A DNA stretch of 64,000 nucleotides from Glandiceps talaboti (GCF_964340395.1 NC_135559.1:16550050-16614049), one strand, 5' to 3'. Shown: positions 12,490 through 22,975, counted from the first letter of the stretch. The notes: a model not told the origin generated them from the sequence alone. Made by a program: numbers and translations.

Positions 12490-13460
12490 ATGTTTTTGTT
12501 CAAATGATTTTCTTTAATTGGGATCCATTTTACTAGTGAATGTTTTTCTTTTATTTTGAGAATCGTTATGAGATTGTCATTATCTGTGCTTGTACTAGGA
12601 CATATTTGAGTTTTTAAAAAGTTCTTTCTTTCATTTCGATATCCTGTACGATGTAATAGAAAAGGCTACTCGTCTTCTATTTCACCATGTTTACACAGGA
12701 CATGTCCTGCTTGATAAGATGGTGTTATTCTATCTTTCAGCTTCTATATGTAAAATGTGTGCGTTTATTTTAAGTTTTGCCATTGCTGATCTGTATTGTG
12801 GGTTTTATTGTCTTCCAAATAGTTTTCAAAGTTGATATCCGTTTTAATTTGTGTATATGTAAGTAGTTTATTTTTATGTTGCTTGTCCTTGTTATTCTTT
12901 ATTGTTTCCGTTACATGTTTTGGAGGAACAACTTCCAACTGTTCTTTAAATATAACAATTAGGTTTTCACTGATGCAGTGGTTTGGGTCAGCCGTCCAGA
13001 CCTGATCCATGCTCAAACGTTTTAATATTTGTTTCATGCCTGTGGCCCATGATTGTATTCCAGTTCATTCGAAATTAATGCTCAGAGGGTAAGCCTCTTA
13101 GTTAGAGTAGTTTCAGCTTGGATGCGTTACAGTTTACATTTAGTAGAGATTTGCATACCTTTACGTGTAATTTTTCCATTGGGGTTTCGTTAGGTTTTGA
13201 GACTGGTTTATGTTTTTATGTGCCCACCATCTCACTACAGTATCGCAGAATGGGTTTCACCACCACATCAATCATTTAAAGATTTAGTTAGATTGGGATA
13301 GTTGTTTCTAAAAACAGGTCCTGTTTTAGTTTAAATAGTGCCTTCAGTGCTCTATATCTTAGGTCATCTTGTGCCCTGTGTAGTTTTCCTGCAGTGCTCA
13401 ATTTTATGCCAAGGTAAGTGTAAGCGGGGACACATTCTAGTACTTGGTTGTTTATTTAGA
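12490..13460 (-). mobile_element. LINE fragment, RT end and C-terminal domain
   Basis: On the minus strand, RT-end sequence (13,460-13,120) precedes the C-terminal domain (13,037-12,765, KLLTYTQIKTDINFENYLE). This is followed by a degraded tail containing EIEDE.PFLLH and RNERKNF near 12,690-12,620. That arrangement resembles the YLxxxxxxxxxxxLxxxR...C..C...EDE.HFLLxC..Y...R tail of CR1/L2-like ORF2 proteins. The endonuclease and most of RT are missing, and the copy is 5'-truncated or deleted at 13,460. Confidence 0.65.
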
Positions 13461-16400
13461 ATTTAAATAGATAGAGAAAAAAAATCATATTTGGTACATC
13501 ACCAGAAATTGTTGTTTGTCTGCGTTGTGTCAAATTGCCACAGAAGGCGCACTTTACTTGACACAGTTAAACCTGATATTGTTGATTTTAACACAAATTT
13601 TGCGTGCTTACAATGTAGCTGTGAAATGTATGACCATTTTATAAGCTATTTTGTTTCTCAATTTATGACTTTAGATGTGAGTTTAAAATAGTTATCACAA
13701 TAGTTTACAAATGCTTAACTCCGAATACAGTACAAATAGTTATCACAATAGTTTACTAATACTTAACTCTGAATACAGTACAAATAGTTATCACAATAGT
13801 TTACTAATACTTAACTCTTTTCAAATATTGCTAAATTATTTTTCTTATTAAGTTCAAATAAATGTTTATCATTATTTTCCTTGATATCAATTTTAGCAAC
13901 TTGTGAAGTTCAATTACAAGTATTTTGTAGATTCTTCTTAATGTTTGGAGTGTTAACCTCTATTTCTCAACACTGCTGTAAAGGTAGTTTAATACAAGAA
14001 ATGGTAAATTAGTCATAAAATGACATTTTCAAGGAAAGTGTTTCTCTATATATTCAGTCTGTTTTCAAGTGATCACTGCATTTCAAGTTCACTCTATATA
14101 GTCATTTTAAAATGTAGGGACTGATGAGCCATTTGTTTTACATCATAAAATTACTGATATATGACAAAATAACAGTTAGGTCAAAGGTCAGAGATAACAT
14201 AAAATGAATTTTATAGTTCTGTGACTCGGACAGTTTATTGACTGGATTAAAAGAACATTTTATATTGTTAAGTTATGACAATTTGACAAGACATTGTGTG
14301 TTTATTTAACACATCTAAAATTTTCTAATTCAAATGTATGCAAATTATCTAGGTTAGTTGTTGTAACCAAGTTTTTGTCATGTGTCAACATTGGCATGAA
14401 AGGTCACAGGTCAATACCACTTGAAATTAATTTTACTGTGTGCCAGGACAGTTTGCAGACTGCGAGTTCACAAGGTTATGATATAACTGGATAATGTAGA
14501 CCTGACTAGTGTGCCCTTTTGAAAATGATAAAAACTTTTTTTCTGTATATTCACCTGGGGAAGGGATACGGAACACTCATATTTGGTATGTCTCCAGAAA
14601 TTGTTGTCAGATTGCCACAGAGGGCGCATTTCACTTGCCAAAGTTAAACCAGATGTGGTCTTTTTAACACAACTTTTGTGTGCTTACAATGTAGTTTTGT
14701 GAAAGAGTATTCATTATATTACACAACTTTTGAAGCCATGCATGTTTTTTCTAAATGTATGAATTTACCCTAGATGTGAATTAAAAATAATTATCACAGT
14801 AGTTTACTAATACTTAACTCTGACTACAGTACAAATACTTCTTTTAGGTTTTCCTCAATTTACATGAAATAACACAAAACTATTTTTTTCATCAAGTTCA
14901 AAAAAATGTTTATCATTTTTTCCTTGATGTCATTTTTAGCAACTTACAAAGTTTTATTAAATGTATTTTAATTTTGTAGACTGTTTCATACAATATCATA
15001 CAACCTGAACCCATGAAAAAATCACTTCCATTCTTCCTAATCTTCAGGGTCCTAAACATCTTTTTCTGAACACTACTATAAAGGTAGTTGCTAGAAATGG
15101 TAAACTTGTCATGAAAATATAGATTAAGAAGTATACATAGTTTAATCTAAATTTTTCTCTATATGAAACTTAAAACCTTAAGAAGGTGTCAATTATTTGT
15201 CATGAAAAACATACATTGACAAGTAGTCTAATGGAAGTTCCTTGATTCCTACATGAACCTAAATACCAAGAGAAAATGTTAATTACTTGACTTTGAGAGT
15301 TGAATTGCATCATTTCTGCCATGCTGTTTCTTAATAACTAAATCAATTCATTTTAGAGTGATTTAATGTTTGCTGACTATATGTTACACGTGTAGATGTT
15401 ATGTTTGGATTTTAGTTATAGTGATTAAATTCAGATACATTTCCACATGGAAAATATTTCACATTTTATATCAGTAAAAAGACAACAAGTGTAATGAAAA
15501 TGGCAATAGCTCCATTAAACATGCAGTACTAAAGTCATAATTATAACTTCCAATTTGTAATAATCTTTTTAATGACAAGGTACTTTTCATACTTATATAC
15601 AAGGCAGTAAATATCATTTAAAGTTTAATATATACTTTGAGTCTCGAGTTTTACTGAAAAAATAAATATCTCTGTTTTCTAGACTTGTGATATGTTTTCA
15701 AATGACGTACATCACTTTTAAACCTTTAAAACAATATACAGCCTTGCAAAGGATTATTATTTTTATACTCTTGTATTAGAGTCTTGCATTTTATTGAGAC
15801 AAAAAAAAAATACTTTTCAGAATGTCAAATCTGATTATTATTCATTTCTTAATTAAGTGAGACTCAGTCGCCTCGCTGGTTGACTCAGCATGCCCTTCAT
15901 GTACTTACTCCACAAGTATTAATTACAGTTATAGTTTACACACAAAAACATAATTGTTTGTTAGAACATTGCGATTTTTATACTGTGATTTACAACTGTT
16001 AACTAAATGGCCTAGGGGACGCATGTTTGCGTTACAACCCATAAAAAATTATAGTCTACCGGGACTGGCTGAATAGACATATGTACATCGAGAGGTAAGA
16101 ATTTGTAACACTATAAAGATACACAATTTTGACACGGGCTTACATCGTCTTTCGCAGATGATACAATCATTGAATTTAGAGACTAACTAAACTTCATCTA
16201 CACTTGTTAATACCATACTCATAGTAATGTAAGTGTTACCCTTACACTGTTCTGCAGCACTGGAGTAGTGTGGGCGCCAAATATCTGCAGCTGGTACATG
16301 GTTGTGTGTTAAAAGCGCAAACACCTCACGTAGGAATAAGTCATAGACAAGGTAAAAAGGTGTTTGTTTCACCTGGACTAATGCAATAATATTTCTATCA

Positions 16401-16476
16401 TAAGAACATTACATTGTCACATAAATACCCAGGTGTTCAAAAAAATGTACAGGATGGGTTTCATGAGGAAACGAAA
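13461..16476. repeat. Non-coding segment of the tandem unit (beta module, copy 1)
   Basis: No gene seen. Paralogous to 44,390-47,955 and 56,410-60,075. It contains two diverged versions of the same ~1-kb repeat (starting near 13,480 and 14,570, each with ccagaaattgttg and agggcgca-type landmarks). Its last ~1 kb is shared with the alpha module (from about 15,360). It ends at the border of the large insertion. Confidence 0.7.
13686..13817. repeat. 48-bp minisatellite, three units
   Basis: Three tandem copies of a unit containing tagttatcacaatagttta and cttaactctgaatacagta. The sister units have two copies (44,619-44,700 and 56,648-56,735), so copy number differs between duplicates. Confidence 0.85.
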
Positions 16477-17304
16477 CAAGCGACCTATCGGTCAGAATAG
16501 CTCCGCTGTTTTTTTTAAATTTTATTTTTTATTTTGGTGACGTGTAGAAGTGGTTCAGTTCTTCAGCTCTTCACTACGCAGTTTTGTTTTAGCGATGCAA
16601 TAAAGTGGTTAGTGGTTCATATGATGTCTCACTATAAAACACATTTTACACAGAAGTTGGTAATGTATTGTACTTTTATACCATAGTCACCATTTTTATA
16701 ACAAAAATCTACTGTTATGAAAAATTGCACAAAATTTCAGAAAAAAAATGACTGGGAAATGCACACAAGAAAAAGAAAAATAAGAGGAATTTGAGGTTGG
16801 CTATAAACAATTCCAGTGTCTTACAGCTTTAACCCTTGAAAATTTTAATGATGAATGAAATAAACTAGGGATCTAAATAGGCAATTTGAATTTCAATTTT
16901 CTAACAAATTTACCAAGTCAACAACATTCAACTTGTACAAGTTGTAGTAGATATATATAGGGAAGAAATGTATTAATCGCCATCTTAGTTTCCGGACGGC
17001 GACAATCCCCGCCAAGTACTCGAAAGAGAGTCATTCTCAGCCATACGTTACAGTGGTAACACTCGTTCATGTTCTATTACCTTTCATAAAGAAAACACAA
17101 CGAAATGGTTGAAGTGATCTTTTTTTTATTTGTTTTCATCACAACAACAAAATCTGCGTGATCAAAAGTGTTGTAAACTAAACCAGAAAGAATTATCGGA
17201 CTGGCTAAACTTCCCGATGAACTGGTGTAAGGTCCAAGTCCAAGTCCAAGTAAGCCTCGATAGTACTATAGTACGTGAGAAAATCGTCTCAACCTAGCAA
17301 TACA
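16477..17304. mobile_element. Left arm of the outer insertion hosting the Polinton
   Basis: Absent from the paralogous empty site at 47,950; together with 34,645-36,149 it forms an outer element of about 2.3 kb. Near its start is agctccgctgt (16,499-16,509), which is the reverse complement of the right arm's end (36,139-36,149). Sequence at about 16,965-17,065 (aatcgccatct, gtttccg, gacaatccc, agccatacgttacagtgg) is inverted in the right arm at about 34,765-34,885. No coding frame. The same arm is at 60,076-60,914. Confidence 0.65.
17299..17304. repeat. Polinton target-site duplication, left
   Basis: The six bases before the left terminus are aataca. The six after the right terminus (34,639-34,644) are gataca, five of six matching. 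The duplicated left end at 60,909-60,914 has gataca exactly, so the mismatch is a later mutation. Six-base duplications are the Polinton norm. Confidence 0.85.
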
Positions 17305-17588
17305 AGTAGTATACAAAAGGGGGGTTTTGAATCAGTCCCTTTTTAATCTATTATATAGCTAAATAAAGTCTTATTCTTATATTAATTAATTTATTAATAT
17401 ATCTATATAATCTATTAAAAGGCAAAATAAATCTTATACAAAAAAAATGGCTAAAAAATGACTAAATTTGTTATAGCTATTATAAGTAAATTAAACGCTT
17501 AGTGAGGTCACTACTAAGGTCAGGATGTACAATTAAACAGATAATAATATATATGTATATACATACAAGTGTACTATAAATTCAAAAT
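17305..17588. repeat. Polinton terminal inverted repeat, left
   Basis: 284 bp matching the reverse complement of 34,354-34,638 with a handful of differences, including the G6 run, the gctaaaaaatgactaaat string and the gaggtcactactaaggtcagg string. The inner edge falls on the start codon of the first gene (ATG at 17,587-17,589), so the repeat also serves as that gene's upstream region. Confidence 0.93.
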
Positions 17589-18067
17589 GTCAAACAAACA
17601 AAGTCAAAAACCAACCACTTTTGAAGACGACACAACCGAATCAAGTCCACTTAGTTCTCTGCTTGATCCTGCTATAGCTAAGCCTTCAGAGAATGATGAG
17701 GATTTATTATTAGATATTTTAATTGAAAAAAGAAATATCCAAGAGGTTCCTACAATCAAATGGAGAGAAGTTCCAATAGAAAAAACATTTTTGATTACTC
17801 GATTTAAGAAATTCAATTCTCGTTACGGTCCTGGCTTATTTATTGATTTGGCTTAATAATCTAATAACTCTTAAAGAACTTTATTGTACTTACGCTCCTA
17901 GCAGAATGATAGATGAGATTCTCACAAATACAAAAAAACTCCCATTAATAGTTGTTTCACGTGGATTAAAAAAATCTACGATAAATCTAAATAATTCATA
18001 TTTTAATTATACTCTAATGGATTTTAATGTAGTAAAACAAAAATTAATGGAAAAAAATGTTAAATAA
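17587..18067 (+). pseudogene. Terminal gene with OB-fold-like pattern, frameshifted copy
   Basis: First gene after the left inverted repeat and one of only two on the plus strand. I start it at the second Met (MSNKQSQKP), which sits exactly at the repeat's inner edge. Frame one runs to 17,856 and frame two continues to 18,067. Against the open sister copy at 61,196-61,690 this copy has a 4-base insertion near 17,838 and one A fewer in the A-run near 18,052. The N-terminal ~50 residues are acidic and Ser/Thr-rich. The middle reads FLITRFKKFNSRYGPGLF, which resembles the Y.I...K...TK.G pattern of an OB-fold-like protein common in invertebrate Polintons. A single-stranded-DNA-binding role is inference only. 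Confidence 0.7.
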
Positions 18068-18142
18068 CAGTTAACAATAATTAAATAATAGTTATATCAT
18101 ATTTTTTATTATTTTTTGATCATTCTCTCACCTGATTAAATA

Positions 18143-18770
18143 TTAATTTTTTGGTTTATTTAACTTCAGTTTTAAAAAGATTTGACGCCATCGTAAACGC
18201 CACCAACTAAATCTCACTATCTCTGGATATTCTGCATTCCGTTTATCGCAAAATCGTTTAAAAATTTGATTCTGCAAAAATGCTTCCATTTTCAACTCTG
18301 GTATTAGTGCAGCTTCCTGATATTCTCCTAAATATAATAGAATTGCTTTTATAATTACGCTAAAGTTGAGTGATCGATATCGTGTTGGATTTATATAAAC
18401 TTTATCAATTGATAAAAATAGTATAGTAACAGTTCTTAAAAGATAATAATTTAGTTTATATTTTTTTTAAACTTTTTTAATATGGTTTTTAGGGTTATAG
18501 ATGTTTCTATTTTTTTGTTTGTTTTGACTTCTTTGGTCATGTTCAAAGTTTTCATCTAAAGATTCATCTAAAGGTTTATTTAATGAATTACAACAGTTAA
18601 AACAGTGAAACCTTCCATAGATCTTACCGCAAATGTTTTTACAAATATCATCATGAGTTATATTGATTTTTTTACATATGTTACAATGTATGATGTTATA
18701 CCAGTTTTTTTTTGTTTACTTTTTTGGCCATTAAATCACAACAAAGTCGTTTACTTAATTGGCATTCCAT
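18143..18770 (-). pseudogene. Cys-rich (zinc-binding) protein, broken
   Basis: Minus-strand gene starting at 18,770 in the position matching the 62,376 start of the sister copy. The first ~65 residues carry many cysteines in pairs (ECQLCKRLCCD, later ICKNICGKIYGRFHCFNCC), so a small zinc ribbon or RING-like fold is plausible. The second half is basic and Trp/Arg-rich, with no known family seen. This copy has a frameshift at the T-run near 18,706 and an in-frame stop near 18,470. The sister copy has a different stop (62,176) but is open at 18,470's equivalent. Function unknown. Confidence 0.55.
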
Positions 18771-18780
18771 TGTATAGTTA

Positions 18781-18822
18781 GTTTATTAGTTTATTAGTTT
18801 ATTAGTTTATTAGTTTATTATA
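18781..18822. repeat. 8-bp tandem repeat (GTTTATTA)n
   Basis: Five tandem GTTTATTA units between two convergent-spaced minus-strand genes, overlapping the zone just after the stop of the coiled-coil membrane gene. The same five units are at 62,386-62,426. It could mark a 3' end region; nothing more can be said. Confidence 0.85.
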
Positions 18823-19282
18823 TTATATTATATTTTTTATTAAATAAACTAATAATATTCCACCACCAGCTAAATAAATGTATTGATATAACTTCATATC
18901 ATCAGAAGGTTGGTAATATCCACTAAATTCGGGTTCATTTTCAAGACTGGCAAGACTGTCGAGTGTACTCTGTGTACTCTCTGGATGAAATTCAAGATAT
19001 AAATTTGAGTTTTGATCAGTCAGAACCAGATTTTGTCTCGCATGAACATCTAATTTTTTTTTGTTTCGCTATAAAATCTAATACTTTCTGCCTATGTTCC
19101 AAACATACCTCTCGATCTTTATTGAAATTCTCCAAAGCTAAATCATGTCTCTTTAATTCTTTTTCATGTTCTTCTTTCATATCGTCACCGCCTGAAGCTG
19201 CCTTAGCTACATAACTACCCCCAACAAAGGCAGTTGCATTTAAAATAGCTCCGCCAACTATCATCGCAACAGCTGCACCCAT
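18823..19282 (-). pseudogene. Small membrane protein with central coiled coil
   Basis: About 150 codons. Residues 1-30 form a Gly/Ala-rich hydrophobic segment (MGAAVAMIVGGAILNATAF), followed by a charged helical stretch (MKEEHEKELKRHDLALENF) and then a C-terminal membrane segment (IYLAGGGILLVYLIKNI in the sister copy). This is one of three adjacent membrane proteins at the element's left end. In this copy a one-base expansion of the T-run at about 19,052-19,060 shifts the frame after codon ~75. In the sister copy (62,429-62,891) that part is open but a 4-base duplication breaks the N-terminus. No family recognised; a particle or membrane role is inference. Confidence 0.65.
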
Positions 19283-19398
19283 TATTGTATAGTATCTATA
19301 TTATTAAGAGTAGTATATATTATATTATATTAAATCATATTACATTTCTTTTTAATATTTTTTTATTATCCTTTATATTTATCCTTTATATTCTTTTT

Positions 19399-19638
19399 TT
19401 AATATCCTTTATAAGGATCAACTGGTAACATATTTCTTTGTTCCATATCTTTCTCTAATACTGCTCCACTCACAGCTATTGTGAGAGAAGCAAACTTTTT
19501 GAATGAAGTACTTGTTTTAGGACTGTCTGGAGCCATCTTTATAGTCTTATTAAGTATAAAACTATTAGTTATTGTTAAAGCAGATAAAACTGCACCATCA
19601 TATAGACCATTCACGATTAGTTTAGTATAGTCCGTCAT
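19399..19638 (-). CDS. 79-residue hydrophobic protein
   Basis: Complete open frame MTDYTKLIVNGLYDGAVLS to ...DPYKGY, preceded by a TATATAATATATACACAATATACA-like upstream region (split: tataatatatacac). Two short hydrophobic stretches are separated by a Lys/Pro/Ser-rich linker. It overlaps the extended end of the next upstream gene. In the sister copy the last ~20 codons are lost to a small insertion and a new stop at 63,068. Function unknown; the small size and hydrophobicity suit a minor membrane or virion protein. Confidence 0.6.
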   Translation of the reverse strand: MTDYTKLIVNGLYDGAVLSALTITNSFILNKTIKMAPDSPKTSTSFKKFASLTIAVSGAVLEKDMEQRNMLPVDPYKGY

Positions 19639-20095
19639 TGTATATTGTGTATATATTATATAATATATATAAAAAATAAATGAAATAAAAAAATAAATGT
19701 AATTGCGGAGCTTTATTTTTAACTGGTTCTAATGTCGTTAATTGTTTAGGCTCTGATGACGACTTGAATTTATCACTTGATTGTAAAAACCATTGTCTTT
19801 TATAATATAAACCAGCTGCCCCAATTACTAATGAACCAAGAGTTAATAAAACCATAGTATTATTAAATTGCGAGCTTTCATTGCTTTCAATTGCCTTAGT
19901 TGGTTCCATTGATTTAACGTTATTGACTATCATGTTTTTCATTTTTAATTTTTTTTGTTTTTTTGTTTCAGCTGAAATTACTGATAGTTTTTTTCCCCAT
20001 GCAACTCTTCCTGGACTTTTAGTTTTACTGTTTGTAGTAACAGTCTCTACTTGAGTTTCTACTTTGGGTTGTGTTACACTTTCTGTATCACTCAT
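19622..20095 (-). CDS. Basic protein with one membrane segment; C-terminus altered
   Basis: The 157-codon frame begins MSDTESVTQPKVE. Residues 25-40 contain KSPGRVAWGKKLS, a Lys/Arg motif I associate with small proteins of cnidarian and mollusc Polintons (recalled, not checked). A single membrane helix follows near residues 80-100 (TMVLLTLGSLVIGAAGLYY). After KNKAPQ this copy has lost about 40 bp relative to 63,316-63,357, including the original stop. It therefore reads through into a Phe/Tyr/Ile-rich tail from non-coding DNA and overlaps the next gene's start. The natural end is probably about 11 residues after KNKAPQ, as in the sister copy. Confidence 0.6.
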   Translation of the reverse strand: MSDTESVTQPKVETQVETVTTNSKTKSPGRVAWGKKLSVISAETKKQKKLKMKNMIVNNVKSMEPTKAIESNESSQFNNTMVLLTLGSLVIGAAGLYYKRQWFLQSSDKFKSSSEPKQLTTLEPVKNKAPQLHLFFYFIYFLYILYNIYTIYNDGLY

Positions 20096-20168
20096 TTTTA
20101 CACTAATATATATATATAATAACTATATAATACAAAATATTTACCTTTTCAAGTATTTTCAAGTATTT

Positions 20169-20854
20169 TTAAATTACTTTATACTTTTTTTTATTTTTAA
20201 TCAAGTCAATTTTCAAGTTGTTTTCAATATCTTGACCAAGTTCTTGTTCATGTTCTTGATCAAGTTCTTTAACAAGTTCTTGATCAAGTTGACTCAAGTT
20301 ATTAAAGTCATTCAAGTCATTTTTTTCAATTTGACTATTCAAGTCATTCTTTCAGTCAAGTCACTTTTCTTGGGACATGTGTGAACAGTGTGTGTTGTAA
20401 AGTTAATATTATTTAAAATAGTGAGACCACCACTTGTCAATGCCAAAAGAGGACCATAATTGTATGCTAACTTTCCAGTAAGTTGTTTGAATTGATTTGT
20501 AACGAGAAAATTGTTTTTCAAGTCGTCACTTAATTTATTCACATTATGTACTGGAAGCACAAGTCCTACTATTTTACTAATCCCAAATAAAACTCCATTT
20601 ACAATGTTGTCACTGACGAGAGAACTGTAAGTGCTTTCATATATCTTATAATATTTTTCAATTTCTTTATCGCTCGCTTTTTCAATATATTCGAGAGTGA
20701 AATGTTTTCCTAAGAAAGCTTTTGATTGTCCAGCAGCAATGATACAAAGTAATCTTTCTCTGTACTTAATTATTGGAGACACTTGTGGCTCTGATATTGC
20801 TGTTACCGGTGCTGTCGGCTGTAAAATAGTGAGCTCTGACAATGTCTGTTCCAT
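20169..20854 (-). pseudogene. Helical protein with DL/QEL-repeat tail, frameshifted
   Basis: Start chosen at MEQTLSELT (20,854). The upstream extension in that frame is non-coding, and TATATAGTTAC lies just before the ATG. Residues 25-150 look like a conserved Polinton protein of unknown role (RLLCIIAAGQSKAFLGKHF, EIEKYYKIYESTYSSLV). The main frame stops at 20,339, but the neighbouring frame continues to 20,169 as an acidic repetitive tail of DL and DQEL/KEL units, encoded by CAAGTT-rich DNA, so a frameshift near 20,350 is likely. The same tail is present at 63,830-64,000. The protein sits beside the packaging ATPase. Confidence 0.6.
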
Positions 20855-20988
20855 TTTGTAATAGTAACTATATAATAATATAAATAATATATTTATTTTG
20901 TAAAAAAGTAGATGATAACTAATGCAATAAATAACCAACAAATATTGGTAACATCATTGATTAACAGCAATGACATGTTAATGACATA

Positions 20989-21589
20989 TTATACTAAATC
21001 TATACTATAAGGTTGTCTTAAACAAAATACTAATTTACTATAAGGAGTATATTTTAATTGTTTTATATATTCACTAATTTCTTCCTTATTTAATTCCATC
21101 CCATAGTTTTCAATTATTTCTTTCACATAATTTTTACTCGGTGTGTAATACAGAACTAGCATACCGATGTTTTCTTGAAATGTCTTAGCGATACTCGTAA
21201 ATTGTTGCGTAAGTACCCATACGCTAATATTATCATGACGAGCTGAAAATGCTAACTTAGTTAAAATATTGACACAAGATTTGACATCCTTCGTGAAAGC
21301 GCAGTCATCTAGTATGATTAGACTTTTTGTATTTTTATAACACTCATACACGAGTTCAATACTTTCATTTATTTTTTCTATGTTGGGAATCATTATAATA
21401 ATGTCCGAGTCTTTGTAAATACATTTTTTTATCGTAAGCTTTATTGTTTATGAACGTCGGACAGATTATGATTATATAATCGAATACGTTTTTATAATAC
21501 GTTTGTAATAGTTCCATAATGAACTCTGTTTTACCCAAACATGTCGGTGCACTTATAAGCATATTGAAAGGAGGGTCAAGCCAGATCAT
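20989..21589 (-). pseudogene. A32/FtsK-HerA-type genome-packaging ATPase, frameshifted
   Basis: Powers DNA translocation into the capsid in Polintons and related viruses. It starts MIWLDPPFNMLIS. The Walker A loop at residues 14-21 reads APTCLGKT (usual GxxxxGKT, first Gly replaced by Ala). Walker B is SLIILDDCAF, and the downstream sensor strand is VWVLTQQF, as in this family. The two open frames, 21,365-21,589 and 20,989-21,393, are joined by one extra A in the A-run at about 21,424-21,430. Total length of about 200 codons is near the small end for Polinton ATPases. It lies between the capsid gene and the left-end genes. Confidence 0.85.
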
Positions 21590-21627
21590 TTTAGAGTTAT
21601 TCTATACTATCAATAATGTTAATAATG

Positions 21628-22878
21628 TTAATACATAATAGATTTTAATTTAGATTCTTGAATTTTAAGCATAGCATCACTTATAATGAAAATATTTGCA
21701 GTTATTTTTTCTTGCGGGTTTGTGGATTCTCGTTGAATTTCCAGTTGAACCCCATCTTTTGTATTCATGACTTTCAGACCACTACCATGGTATCTATTAT
21801 CCTTAATACTTCTTAAATCATTAAACAAACAATATTTATTTAACAGAAAGTTTTCCTCAGTTATTTCCTCTAGTTTATCGCAACAGAACTCGGATGACAT
21901 GAAATAACGTCTGGTTTCTTCCCAAAATTTTCTAGGAGATAATCCCTGTGCATACACTTTATTTGCGATACCTTCTATCGTTATTGCAACAGAATTAATA
22001 CTAGGATTAAAGAATAATTCGGTGTCTAATTCATTTTGTAGCTGTGGTTTACTGAATAATTCAAAAATTCCTTTCAAGCTTCTACGTGGTACATTAATGT
22101 TCTCGTTAATAATTGTATTCGTACCAGGGAAGTTAATTGTTCTGAAATGTTGAATATGTTCGTAAAGAAAACTTTTACCACTGTTATAATAACCCTTAAT
22201 TTCCATAGCTAACTTTGGATCTCTTATCGTTTCATATTCAAGTTGAATGTTTATTAAAGTATAATCCCACTTATCCGTGTCTTCACTTACTAGGATTTTA
22301 TTAATGGGAGCGAGAGTAATCTCCCATTCGATATGACTTCCTAAGCTCGAAGGATATACGGCTCCATGACCATTCATTATAGGATGCAATTTCGCGAGAT
22401 CGATCGCATATTTTTTACCGTATGGCTTATGAAGTGCAACCTCTCCTAAGTAAGCCCCACCACCAACTCCATCGATATTATCGCTTCTCAATTTTCGGCG
22501 ATTTTCTGACCGAATTCCATACAGCGTTTTATTTGTTCTATCTGAATACAGATCTTTATACGTTTGTACTAAATTGTAGTTTGTTAAATCCATTAAGATT
22601 TCCCCTTCGAATTTTAAAACTAATCGACTGATGATGTTAGCAGACAGGTTTTGAACAACGAAGTTCTTATTATGACGGTTTAGTTTAAGATCAAAAACAA
22701 GATTGAATTTACCCGTTAGAACAACAGTGTCTTCTAATTTTGGACATCTGATATATAAAACTTCACCGGGTTTTGCACGATTTGGATTATACGTTACAAC
22801 GTGATGAGTTCGTTCTCCTTTACTACCGAGTGCGTTCAATTTTGAGTAGTCACCTTGTAGTTCTCTATTGTAAGGCAT
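21628..22878 (-). CDS. Major capsid protein (double jelly-roll)
   Basis: Intact 416-residue frame, the best preserved long gene apart from the polymerase body. The pattern matches Polinton major capsid proteins: an N-terminal extension (GERTHHVVTYNPNRAKPGE), a first beta-rich domain with LNRHNKNFVVQNLSANI and LVLKFEGEILMDL, a Gly-rich loop GVGGGAYLGE, then SHIEWEITLAPINKIL and a second beta-rich domain from about residue 210. It would form pseudo-hexameric trimers of an icosahedral shell. The start ATG follows a TATAATATAGTATAG string. The family call comes from pattern and context (next to the ATPase), not from a search. Confidence 0.85.
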   Translation of the reverse strand: MPYNRELQGDYSKLNALGSKGERTHHVVTYNPNRAKPGEVLYIRCPKLEDTVVLTGKFNLVFDLKLNRHNKNFVVQNLSANIISRLVLKFEGEILMDLTNYNLVQTYKDLYSDRTNKTLYGIRSENRRKLRSDNIDGVGGGAYLGEVALHKPYGKKYAIDLAKLHPIMNGHGAVYPSSLGSHIEWEITLAPINKILVSEDTDKWDYTLINIQLEYETIRDPKLAMEIKGYYNSGKSFLYEHIQHFRTINFPGTNTIINENINVPRRSLKGIFELFSKPQLQNELDTELFFNPSINSVAITIEGIANKVYAQGLSPRKFWEETRRYFMSSEFCCDKLEEITEENFLLNKYCLFNDLRSIKDNRYHGSGLKVMNTKDGVQLEIQRESTNPQEKITANIFIISDAMLKIQESKLKSIMY

Positions 22879-22975
22879 TTTTTCTATACTATATTATACT
22901 ATATATTATACTATATTATACTAAAATACAAAAAAAATATTAGTATTTTTTCATTTCATTTATTTATTTATTTAT

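Noticed and set aside
17299-17310. Alternative Polinton border at GTAGTATAC instead of AGTAGTATAC
   Set aside because: AG termini are the family rule, and only the AG border gives a matching 6-bp duplication (gataca at 34,639 and 60,909).
18779-18822. (GTTTATTA)5 considered as a CRISPR-like or origin repeat
   Set aside because: No spacers, eukaryotic context, and too short; only a simple tandem repeat.
20064-20384. 106-codon plus-strand frame
   Set aside because: Antisense to the DL-repeat tail and to AT-rich spacer; Phe/Ile-rich composition is that of AT-rich DNA.
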